The translations under genes and the position numbers were made by a program. A DNA stretch of 14,043 nt from Desulfoprunum sp. (GTDB lineage: Bacteria; Desulfobacterota; Desulfobulbia; Desulfobulbales; Desulfocapsaceae), in NCBI GenBank assembly GCA_030696435.1, contig JAUYSF010000419.1, positions 1-14,043 of the forward strand, given 5' to 3'. The notes below the pieces were generated by a model. It was not told where the DNA came from. It ran no database searches and saw nothing but the letters and a program-made list of their open reading frames with translations. Positions 7,308 through 13,310 of the stretch are shown here, piece by piece. Within the stretch, counting starts at the first letter, position 1, and the number at the start of each line of letters is the position of its first letter.

Positions 7308-8272
7308 CATCCGCAGTTGTCCTGGAAGCGACCGATCTCACCCGGCATTATCAGATAAGTCGGGGCGCGTTTCGTCAACCTGGCCTGCTCAAAGCCCTGA
7401 ATGGAGTGACCTTCAGCCTGCAGAGAGGCAAGACCCTGGCCGTTGTTGGAGAATCAGGCTGCGGTAAATCGACCCTCGCTCGCCTGGTTACCCTCATTGA
7501 AACACCCACCTCCGGCGAATTGCGGATCGCGGGCGTTGATCTGTCGCGTTCCGACAATGCCACCCGCCGCACCTGGCGCTCCAGGGTCCAGATCGTCTTT
7601 CAAGATCCCTACGGATCGCTCAATCCGCGCCAGAAAATCGGCCTGGCTCTTGAAGAACCGCTGCTCGTCAACAGCAGCAAGACAAAAGACGAACGCCGCA
7701 AGGCGGCCCAGGATATGCTGGCCCTTGTCGGTCTGCGCCCCGAACATTATGATCGCTATCCGCATATGTTCTCAGGTGGACAGCGCCAGCGAATAGCGGT
7801 TGCCAGGGCCCTGATGCTCAACCCGGAGATCTTGGTACTGGATGAACCGGTCTCAGCCCTCGATGTCTCGATCCAGGCCCAGATCCTCAATCTCCTCGTT
7901 GATCTGCAGGAGCGCTTCAATCTGGCGTATCTCTTTATCAGCCACGATCTCTCGGTTGTCCAACATATCGCCGATGATGTGATGGTGATGTACCTGGGAG
8001 TGCCGGTTGAATCAGGGAGCCGGGATACGATCTTCACCGATCCGAAACACCCCTACACCCAGGCCCTGCTTTCGGCCACCCCGGTTGCCGATCCCTTTAG
8101 GGTCAAAAAACGTATTGTCTTGCGAGGAGAACTGCCCTCGCCGATCAGTCCGCCGTCCGGCTGCACCTTCCATCCCCGCTGCCCGGTGGCTATTGATATC
8201 TGCGCCAAAGTTAACCCGGAACTCCGCAGGGTCGGGAAGAGCCTGGTGGCCTGTCATGTGGCCAAAGTCTGA
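7304..8272 (+). CDS. dppF: Dipeptide ABC transporter ATPase DppF
   Basis: Second ATPase of the importer, 322 residues, expected to form a heterodimer with DppD. Walker A GESGCGKS is at 49-56, Gln100 in FQDPYGSLNP, signature FSGGQRQR at 156-163, Walker B ILVLDEP at 176-182 with Glu181, and the H-loop at His214. The C-terminal extension carries Cys287-x5-Cys293-x6-Cys300 and Cys317, the same spacing as in DppD. Start 7304 is chosen over an in-frame ATG at 7232. It has GGAGG at 7292-7296, seven bases upstream, overlaps the dppD stop as ATGA, and begins at the family N-terminus (EATDLTRHY). It closes the dpp operon; an 82-bp gap without a clear terminator separates it from the transketolase gene. 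Confidence 0.96.
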   Translation: MTSAVVLEATDLTRHYQISRGAFRQPGLLKALNGVTFSLQRGKTLAVVGESGCGKSTLARLVTLIETPTSGELRIAGVDLSRSDNATRRTWRSRVQIVFQDPYGSLNPRQKIGLALEEPLLVNSSKTKDERRKAAQDMLALVGLRPEHYDRYPHMFSGGQRQRIAVARALMLNPEILVLDEPVSALDVSIQAQILNLLVDLQERFNLAYLFISHDLSVVQHIADDVMVMYLGVPVESGSRDTIFTDPKHPYTQALLSATPVADPFRVKKRIVLRGELPSPISPPSGCTFHPRCPVAIDICAKVNPELRRVGKSLVACHVAKV

Positions 8273-8354
8273 AGAATGATGTGGAGCCGGTTGTGTATGG
8301 CACCGCTGAATTGAATTGATGTGATCTAAGAATCCTACCATTGGAGGTTGAAGC

Positions 8355-10247
8355 ATGAGTTTTCCCCTTGATCTGAAACGTTATACGCCGCTGCGTTTCT
8401 CCTTGTCGCAGACCGTTCTGTCCGATGAAGAACGGGCAACCCTTCGCGCAAATATCACGATCGTCCGTGACAGCCTGATCTTTTTCACGGCCTTTGCCAA
8501 TGTCAAAGGACTGGGCGGCCATACCGGCGGCGCTTTCGATATCGTGCCTGAGTTGCTCATTGTCGATGGTTTTATGAAGGGCAGCCCGGACATCCATCCG
8601 GTCTATTTCGATGAGGCCGGACACCGGGTGGCCATTCAGTATATGATGGCGGTTCTGAACGGTCATCGCTCTGCAGACTCCCTGCTGCACTACCGCGAAT
8701 ACGGTCATGGCTACTATGGCCATCCAGAACGCGATGACCAGGCGGGGGTCTTCTTTTCCTCCGGCCGGCTCGGCCATATGTGGAGTTATGTCAATGGAGT
8801 GGCCGAGGCCGATCCTGCCAAGACGCTGGTGATGTTCGGTAGCGACGGCTCGCAGATGGAAGGAGACGATGCCGAGGCCGCCCGCTACGCCGTGGCCCGC
8901 AATCTCAAGGTCAAACTCTTTATAGATGATAATGATGTGACCATCGCCGGCCATCCGAGCAAATACATGCAAGGCTATGATGTGACCAGAACTCTGGCCG
9001 GGCATGGTCTTGCGGTAGATGAAGGTGACGGCGAGGATCTTGACGCCCTCTTTCTCCGGATCAAAAAGGCCCTGACCGCTGACGGTCCGGTGGCCCTGGT
9101 CAATAAACGCCTCATGGCAGTCGGGGTCCCCGGCATCGAAGGCCTGCCCAAGGGCCATGATGTCATCCCGGTCAACCTGGCGGTCGATTACCTGGAAGCG
9201 CGTGGCTACACCGAGGCGGTTGCCCTGTTGAAGAATTACACAGCCCCGAAGAACAAGGTTGTTTATCTGGGCAGCAGCCCCGAGACCGCCAAGAACCGTG
9301 ACGATTTCGGCAAGATTGTCTGCGAGATCCTCTCGGGCATGGACGATATCAAGAAAAAAGTCATTGTCGTTGATTCGGATCTTGAAGGATCCTGCGGCCT
9401 GCACCATATCCGCAAGAACTATCCCGAGGTCTATGTCCATGCCGGGATTATGGAGCGCAACAATTTTTCGGTAGCCGCCGGTTTCGGCTCGGAAGCGGGA
9501 CGGCAGGGGATCTTCGGCACCTTTGCGGCCTTTCTGGAGATGGTGGTCTCCGAGATCACCATGGCTCGTCTCAACCACGCCAATGTTCTCGCCCATTTTT
9601 CCCATTCCGGGGTCGACGACATGGCCGATAATACCTGCCATTTCGGCATCAACAACTTCTTTGCCGATAACGCCTTGGCCGAGAGTGATCTAACCCGGCT
9701 CTACTTCCCGACCGATGCCTTGCAGCTCAAGGCGGTTTTGAAGACCATTTTTCATGAACCCGGTCTGCGCTTTATCTTCTCGACCCGCTCCGCCACTCCG
9801 TTTATCCTGACGGAAACAGGAGAGAAATTCTACGGGGAGGGATATACCTTCGTGCCGGGTCGCGACGAGATTATCCGCGAGGGCTCGGCCGGCTATGTCA
9901 TCTCCTACGGCGAGATGCTCTATCGCTGCCTTGATGCGGTGGAACAACTCAAGGCTGAGGGTATTCAGGTCGGTCTGATCAATAAGACGACACTCAATGT
10001 CCAGGATGAGGCCATGCTTGCCAAGGTCGGCCGGAGTCCCTTGGCCCTCATCGTCGAGAGCCAGAACAGCAAGACCGGTCTCGGCTGTCGCTACGGAACC
10101 TGGCTCTTGGAAAATGGCTTTACCCCGAAATACGCGGCCATGGGTACGAGTAAACTGGGCCACGGCGGCCTCGACGAGCAGCTGCCGCACCAGGGCCTGG
10201 CGGTCGAAGATATTAAGAACCGGATTCGGACTCTGGTCAGGGGTTGA
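8355..10247 (+). CDS. Transketolase-family thiamine-diphosphate enzyme, divergent
   Basis: A 630-residue cytoplasmic enzyme with the full three-domain transketolase layout. The N-terminal domain has GGHTGGAFDIVPEL (54-67), GRLGHMWSYVNGVA (137-150), the thiamine-diphosphate/Mg motif starting GSDGSQMEGDD (162-172) and DDNDVTIAGH (191-200). The last corresponds to DDNGISIDGH of E. coli transketolase and carries the metal-binding Asn193. The middle domain has HAGIMERNNF (362-371) with Glu367 at the position that activates the cofactor. A C-terminal domain (about 500-630) follows. The stretch normally reading DGPTHQP is replaced by DNTCHFGIN (425-433), so substrate use may differ from classical two-carbon ketol transfer between sugar phosphates. 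GGAGG at 8343-8347 fixes the start. It stands between the dpp operon and lysE with its own spacing on both sides. Confidence 0.85.
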   Translation: MSFPLDLKRYTPLRFSLSQTVLSDEERATLRANITIVRDSLIFFTAFANVKGLGGHTGGAFDIVPELLIVDGFMKGSPDIHPVYFDEAGHRVAIQYMMAVLNGHRSADSLLHYREYGHGYYGHPERDDQAGVFFSSGRLGHMWSYVNGVAEADPAKTLVMFGSDGSQMEGDDAEAARYAVARNLKVKLFIDDNDVTIAGHPSKYMQGYDVTRTLAGHGLAVDEGDGEDLDALFLRIKKALTADGPVALVNKRLMAVGVPGIEGLPKGHDVIPVNLAVDYLEARGYTEAVALLKNYTAPKNKVVYLGSSPETAKNRDDFGKIVCEILSGMDDIKKKVIVVDSDLEGSCGLHHIRKNYPEVYVHAGIMERNNFSVAAGFGSEAGRQGIFGTFAAFLEMVVSEITMARLNHANVLAHFSHSGVDDMADNTCHFGINNFFADNALAESDLTRLYFPTDALQLKAVLKTIFHEPGLRFIFSTRSATPFILTETGEKFYGEGYTFVPGRDEIIREGSAGYVISYGEMLYRCLDAVEQLKAEGIQVGLINKTTLNVQDEAMLAKVGRSPLALIVESQNSKTGLGCRYGTWLLENGFTPKYAAMGTSKLGHGGLDEQLPHQGLAVEDIKNRIRTLVRG

Positions 10248-10277
10248 TATATCAGAACCCTGATTGAGGTTTTTTTT
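10241..10277 (+). terminator. Weak candidate terminator after the transketolase gene
   Basis: GGGTT (10241-10245) can pair with AACCC (10256-10260), or ATCAG (10251-10255) with CTGAT (10260-10264), across the stop codon. A run of eight T follows at 10270-10277. The stems are short, so termination is uncertain despite the good T-tract. Confidence 0.35.
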
Positions 10278-10282
10278 AAGAC

Positions 10283-10321
10283 CCAAGGCCATATCCTGGT
10301 GGAGCCAGAACATGGCCTTGG
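10283..10321. repeat. Long hairpin upstream of the LysE-family gene
   Basis: A perfect 10-bp outer stem (CCAAGGCCAT / ATGGCCTTGG) encloses a 19-base interior. There CTGG (10296-10299) can pair with CCAG (10305-10308) after a 3-by-3 internal loop. It lies between the T-tract after the transketolase gene and the next ribosome binding site. It could be a leader structure controlling the exporter or an mRNA-protecting element. No T-tract follows on either strand. Confidence 0.45.
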
Positions 10322-10346
10322 TATTTGAAACACAAGGAAGGATACT

Positions 10347-10973
10347 ATGCCGCCCTTTGATGCACTGCTGCTGTTTTTTACATCTTCGATCCTACTGGCC
10401 CTAGCGCCGGGGCCGGACAACCTTTTTGTCATGATCCAGGCCGCCCAGCGCGGCAGGGTTGCGGGTCTGGCCGTTACCTTGGGACTTTGCACCGGCCTGC
10501 TCTTCCATACCACCGCGGTGGCCTTCGGTCTGGCTGCGGTTTTCAAGGCCTCGGCCTTGGCCTTCAATCTCCTCAAATATCTCGGTGCCGGCTATCTGCT
10601 CTATCTGGCCTGGGGGGCCTTTCGGGCCGGCGATGACGGCGGCGGTGACTCCTCGGCTGTCGATTTGCCCTTTGCCCGATTGTACCGGAGGGGTATCATC
10701 ATGAATGTCACCAATCCCAAGGTCTCGATCTTCTTCCTCGCCTTTCTGCCCCAATTCGCCGACCCCCAATATGGTCCATTGGTGCCGCAGATGGTCTTGC
10801 TCGGTGCCCTGTTTATTCTGGCAACGATCCTGATATTCGGTGGGATCAGCCTTTTGGCCGGGGCCTTCGGCGCGCGCTTCCGCGAGTCGGCGCGGGCAAA
10901 AAGGGTCCTCAACTGGCTGGCCGGCAGTGTCTTTGCGGGTCTGGCCGTGAAACTGGCCATTGCGGAGCGCTAG
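10347..10973 (+). CDS. LysE/RhtB-family amino-acid exporter
   Basis: A 208-residue inner-membrane protein of the LysE superfamily. The N-terminal helix carries the hallmark ALAPGPDNLFV (18-28), followed by QRGRVAGLAVTLG (34-46). The second conserved region, NVTNPKVSIFFLAFLPQF (120-137), follows a variable hydrophilic loop (about 93-112). Six hydrophobic segments are visible, and no other domain is present. Family members export amino acids such as lysine, threonine or homoserine lactones; the substrate is unknown. AAGGAAGG precedes the ATG. A DUF2293 gene starts four bases after the stop, so the two probably share a transcript. Confidence 0.92.
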   Translation: MPPFDALLLFFTSSILLALAPGPDNLFVMIQAAQRGRVAGLAVTLGLCTGLLFHTTAVAFGLAAVFKASALAFNLLKYLGAGYLLYLAWGAFRAGDDGGGDSSAVDLPFARLYRRGIIMNVTNPKVSIFFLAFLPQFADPQYGPLVPQMVLLGALFILATILIFGGISLLAGAFGARFRESARAKRVLNWLAGSVFAGLAVKLAIAER

Positions 10974-10977
10974 AAAA

Positions 10978-11667
10978 ATGCCTGAGCTCAATCGCCTAGT
11001 TCGGCCTGGTAGGACAGCCCGCTCAGTGCTCTCAGAGTCCGGCCTTGTCCTGGTCCCGCCTGAACACTGGAGTCTCCTGCCACCGGGAGATGCGGCCCTG
11101 ACCCGCCGGGTTAAGGAGATGGGGCCGGTCTGGCTGGTCCAGGTGAAGATGGGCCGCAGGCTCATCTCAAAAGGCATATGGGCTGATTCTGCTCATATTG
11201 CCAGCGCTCGCATGGCGATAGAGGACAAACGCGCTACCCCCGAATATGCCAGAAAGCGCGAGACCGATTTGGCTAGACGGCATCGCCTGCACGAGGCCTA
11301 TGTCGAGGAATTCTACTTGGAAACCCTGCGGTTTCTCGATTTTCATCCCCGGCACCGGGTGCTCGCAGAGGGTCTGGCCCGGCGGGTAACCGATCATGCC
11401 ACTCCGGTCGGCAGCGGCACGGTAGCGAGAACCGAACGTATTCCGCTGAGCGAGCGGGTGCGAGCTGCGATCATCGCCTGGATGCGGCACCAAACCACAT
11501 CCTACGATTCGATGAAGATCGCCCGGATCCACGGCCGACGTCGGGAGGTGCGGCGACAGCTGGCAGAACGATCAACGGAGATACTGGCAACCTATCGCTC
11601 AGACTGCTTGATCGATCAAAGTACCTGTCCGCTGTGGAACATCCTGACTGAGGTTAGCCCTGATTGA
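10978..11667 (+). CDS. DUF2293-domain protein
   Basis: A 229-residue soluble, Arg-rich protein of unknown function. I recognise it as DUF2293 from the C-terminal block at about residues 115-205: FHPRHRVLAEGLARRVTDHA, then GSGTVARTERIPL, then IAWMRHQTTSYDSMKI and the basic GRRREVRRQLAERS. The N-terminal region (LPPGDAALTRRVKEMGP, then WLVQVKMGRRLISKGIWA) also fits longer members of the family. The high positive charge suggests nucleic-acid contact, but this is inference only. The ATG at 10978 is preferred over an in-frame TTG at 10960 that would overlap the LysE gene; GGAG at 10963-10966 is a distant Shine-Dalgarno. It is probably co-transcribed with the upstream exporter. Confidence 0.8.
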   Translation: MPELNRLVRPGRTARSVLSESGLVLVPPEHWSLLPPGDAALTRRVKEMGPVWLVQVKMGRRLISKGIWADSAHIASARMAIEDKRATPEYARKRETDLARRHRLHEAYVEEFYLETLRFLDFHPRHRVLAEGLARRVTDHATPVGSGTVARTERIPLSERVRAAIIAWMRHQTTSYDSMKIARIHGRRREVRRQLAERSTEILATYRSDCLIDQSTCPLWNILTEVSPD

Positions 11668-11684
11668 TAGAGCACAGAACCTGA

Positions 11685-11713
11685 AGTTTGCCAGCCGATA
11701 ATCGGTTGAAACT
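11685..11713 (+). repeat. Hairpin downstream of the DUF2293 gene
   Basis: AGTTT (11685-11689) pairs with AAACT (11709-11713). After a two-base bulge, CAGCCG (11692-11697) pairs with CGGTTG (11703-11708), with one G-U pair and an ATAAT loop. It lies 17 bases after the stop and has no T-tract. It may mark the end of the lysE transcript. Confidence 0.3.
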
Positions 11714-11742
11714 GAAAGCAGCAACACCATAAGGAGCACACA

Positions 11743-11784
11743 GTGAAACGGCATATTGATACTATCGAACGCGCCGTCAAATAA
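11743..11784 (+). CDS. 13-codon ORF with strong ribosome binding site (leader peptide or gene remnant)
   Basis: AAGGAG at 11731-11736 lies six bases before a GTG. The GTG opens a 13-residue frame, read as MKRHIDTIERAVK, ending in TAA. It lies 108 bases upstream of the cytochrome gene and before a hairpin. It may be the beginning of a deleted gene that kept its ribosome binding site, a short leader, or chance. There is no family support. Confidence 0.2.
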   Translation: MKRHIDTIERAVK

Positions 11785-11804
11785 AACCTATTGTCCTCTT
11801 TTTC

Positions 11805-11836
11805 ATTCCTGTAGCATCTCTGAAGAGATGAGGAAT
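11805..11836 (+). repeat. Hairpin in the cytochrome gene leader
   Basis: ATTCCT (11805-11810) pairs with AGGAAT (11831-11836). Inside, after a four-base bulge, CATCTC pairs with GAGATG around a TGAA tetraloop. It lies 56 bases upstream of the cytochrome ATG. It could stabilise or regulate that mRNA; there is no direct T-tract, so termination is less likely. Confidence 0.4.
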
Positions 11837-11892
11837 GGTGTTCATTTTTCGCCTGATTTCCAGGGTAACTCTCAATTGCAAAGGAGTGAACA

Positions 11893-12294
11893 ATGAAAAA
11901 AATGATGTATTCTCTGTTGGCAACCGGATTTCTCTGTCTCGCCACATTTGGCTTGGCGAACAGCAGCCAGCCAACCGCCGGGACGGAGCTCCGGCCGACG
12001 CAGAAAGCCATGCAGGCCAGGGCCGGCTGGATGAAGGCCATGAATGCGAATCTGACCGGCATGAAATATGACGAGGTGGGCAAAGATGCAGCGGCTCTAG
12101 CGTCCCAGACAGATGCAGCTGCTGGAAAGATTGCCAATCCCCTCGCCAAGGAACTGACCCTGAAGGTCTCCACGCTGGCTACGGCCGTGGCCGATGCCGC
12201 CGGCAAAAAGGATGGTGAGACCGTCAAGGTGAAGCTGGCCGAGATCAAGGCCACTTGTGGAGAGTGTCACGCTAAAATCCGCGATAAGAAGTAG
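11893..12294 (+). CDS. Periplasmic class II c-type cytochrome (c'/c-556-like)
   Basis: A 133-residue exported protein with one haem-binding site. A Sec signal peptide (Lys2/Lys3, hydrophobic core 5-19) is probably cut after Ala22. The only CxxCH motif, CGECH (122-126), lies eight residues from the C-terminus and is followed by AKIRDK. A C-terminal haem site after several Ala/Lys-rich helices is the hallmark of class II cytochromes (cytochrome c' and c-556), which fold as a four-helix bundle. N-terminal methionines in GWMKAMNANLTGM (45-57) could supply a sixth ligand as in c-556, or none may bind, leaving an open site as in c'. Sequence alone does not decide. AAGGAG at 11881-11886 fixes the start. 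No redox partner is adjacent; it seems to be a single gene. Confidence 0.85.
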   Translation: MKKMMYSLLATGFLCLATFGLANSSQPTAGTELRPTQKAMQARAGWMKAMNANLTGMKYDEVGKDAAALASQTDAAAGKIANPLAKELTLKVSTLATAVADAAGKKDGETVKVKLAEIKATCGECHAKIRDKK

Positions 12295-12311
12295 GTCGAA
12301 CAACTTTCCTT

Positions 12312-12359
12312 AAAAAAACTGCAGCCCTTAGCTCATTCGTGGTGGGAGAAGGGCTGCAG
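12312..12359 (-). terminator. Strong intrinsic terminator, minus strand
   Basis: A perfect 11-bp stem (CTGCAGCCCTT at 12319-12329, AAGGGCTGCAG at 12349-12359) has a 19-base loop. Seven A at 12312-12318 give an uninterrupted seven-U tail when read on the minus strand. On the plus strand no T-tract follows. It therefore terminates leftward transcription, fitting the minus-strand NYN remnant whose stop lies about 55 bases upstream of the stem. Confidence 0.75.
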
Positions 12360-12413
12360 ATGCGCTTCAGAGCCCTGAAGGAAGATTGGCCAAGCTTCTT
12401 TGGTCGCTGATTT

Positions 12414-12551
12414 TTAATAAAGTATCCTTTTAACGCTTGCAACGCCGATTTTTGCGATTTCAATGAGAAATCCCTCAATGATTGACGGGCTTGCATTGTC
12501 CGCATCAATCAAAACGGCTAAGGTAAAACCATTTTCCTTATGAATTGCCAT
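12414..12551 (-). pseudogene. Truncated NYN-domain (LabA/DUF88-like) protein, 45 residues
   Basis: The minus strand encodes 45 residues. These contain the opening of a NYN (PIN-like ribonuclease) domain: LAVLIDADNASPSIIEG (11-27) and IAKIGVASVKRI (32-43). In full-length relatives the text normally continues as KRIYGDW and runs on for a further 100 or more residues; here it stops at KRILY. Asp16 and Asp18 match the first acidic active-site positions, but the remaining catalytic residues are absent, so nuclease activity is unlikely. The start is well supported by AAAGGAGG ending seven bases before the ATG. A strong terminator follows on the same strand. The pattern suggests deletion of the gene body with both ends kept, or a frameshift plus decay. 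I found no continuation in the other minus-strand frames. Confidence 0.7.
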
Positions 12552-13078
12552 TACCTGGCCTCCTTTTGTTTTTCAGATTTCCAAAGAACAAACCCAGAAG
12601 TACTCGAAGAGAATCTGTCTTGTAATTCCCATGCCAAATCAAGCGTTAACTTTGTCGGCTGCACTGTGCGGCTCCTCGCAGTACGTGTATGTCCTGTCTC
12701 GTCGCTGCTCGCTTGCCTTCGCGTTCTCATCTTGATTTCGAAATGGAATAATGCGTTTGGTGGCTGAATAGAGATTTCCCTCAAAGAAGAAACAGGGTGT
12801 ATTGCGTATATCTCCTGATAATCAAAAAGCAACACCTTTGAGAGATGCCCCAGGTGCAGTCGGGTGTAGAAATCAGGCAATATGCTCACAATTTAAAACG
12901 TTCGATTTCCTTTCTTCCATAGCCTCAAGCAGAGATTTTTCGGGCTAAAGATTTCCCACTGCATGTGGTGGTAAGAGCGGCAAAGAGAAGAAGATTCTCC
13001 TTGAGTTTTACCCTGTAGTTTGTTACGCAAAAGCATTGTTTAAATGAGCGGTATATTTCAAATGGAAGGGCCTCGGAT
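12552..13078. other. Gene-poor, more AT-rich intergenic block
   Basis: About 530 bases with no coding region I can support. The left end contains the ribosome binding site and presumably the promoter of the minus-strand NYN remnant. A perfect 10-bp palindrome ATTTCGAAAT lies at 12735-12744. A short imperfect stem (GAGAA / TTCTC) lies near 12985-13000. A minus-strand frame of 112 codons (GTG at 12889) ends in a TAA overlapping the NYN ATG, but it has no ribosome binding site and no family I recognise. The block may be residue of deleted accessory DNA. Confidence 0.4.
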
Positions 13079-13240
13079 ATGCGCGGAGAAAACGAACCAA
13101 TATTGCTTGTCTGCCCTAAGTGCAGGCAACCGATGATCGTCTATCTGCCGATTGAAGACCTGCCGAAGTGTCCCAATCCGGAGTGTAAGGGGACGAGGAT
13201 GATCATTGAAGAACTGCTCGACGAAGGGAAATCGTTTTAG
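13079..13240 (+). CDS. Small zinc-ribbon protein, 53 residues
   Basis: A 53-residue ORF with two cysteine knuckles: CPKC at residues 12-15 and CPNPEC at 31-36. Together these make a four-cysteine zinc-ribbon site. Between them lies a beta-like stretch (QPMIVYLPIEDLPK), and an acidic helix follows (MIIEELLDEG). Such miniature zinc ribbons usually bind nucleic acid or act as protein adaptors; the function here is unknown. The start at 13079 has the purine-rich GGAAGGG about eight bases upstream, and no other in-frame ATG lies close. The gene stands alone: leftward is the gene-poor block, and a hairpin with a T-tract separates it from the binding-protein gene to the right. Confidence 0.75.
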   Translation: MRGENEPILLVCPKCRQPMIVYLPIEDLPKCPNPECKGTRMIIEELLDEGKSF

Positions 13241-13256
13241 CCTGAAGTGTATGGTC

Positions 13257-13279
13257 AGGGGCCTGAAAATGGCCCTTTT
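13257..13279 (+). terminator. Intrinsic terminator after the zinc-ribbon gene
   Basis: AGGGGCC (13257-13263) pairs with GGCCCTT (13271-13277), seven pairs including one G-U, around a seven-base loop. It runs directly into TTTT and starts 16 bases after the zinc-ribbon stop, separating that gene from the next. Confidence 0.6.
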
Positions 13280-13310
13280 AAATCTGTAAACGTAACTTAA
13301 GGAGATGACA

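Noticed and set aside
5964..7310. 448-codon open frame on the minus strand
   Set aside because: It lies antisense to dppC and dppD, which have unmistakable family motifs. No recognisable domain; a GC-rich codon-usage shadow.
8211..9641. 476-codon open frame on the minus strand
   Set aside because: It is antisense to the transketolase and the dppF end, with no recognisable domain. Composition is that of a shadow frame.
10960..10977. TTG start for the DUF2293 protein
   Set aside because: It overlaps the LysE-family gene, and no ribosome binding site is visible for it. ATG 10978 is simpler.
12630..12700. Possible integron attC-like site around GTTAAC
   Set aside because: The core-site consensus GTTRRRY is not matched and no paired inverse core was found.
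12540..12767. 75-codon plus-strand frame
   Set aside because: No ribosome binding site or domain; it runs antisense to the NYN start region and is most likely chance.
12551..12889. 112-codon minus-strand frame ending in TAA overlapping the NYN ATG
   Set aside because: GTG start without a ribosome binding site, no recognisable domain, and its 3' end is explained by the NYN ribosome binding site. Kept only as part of the gene-poor block.
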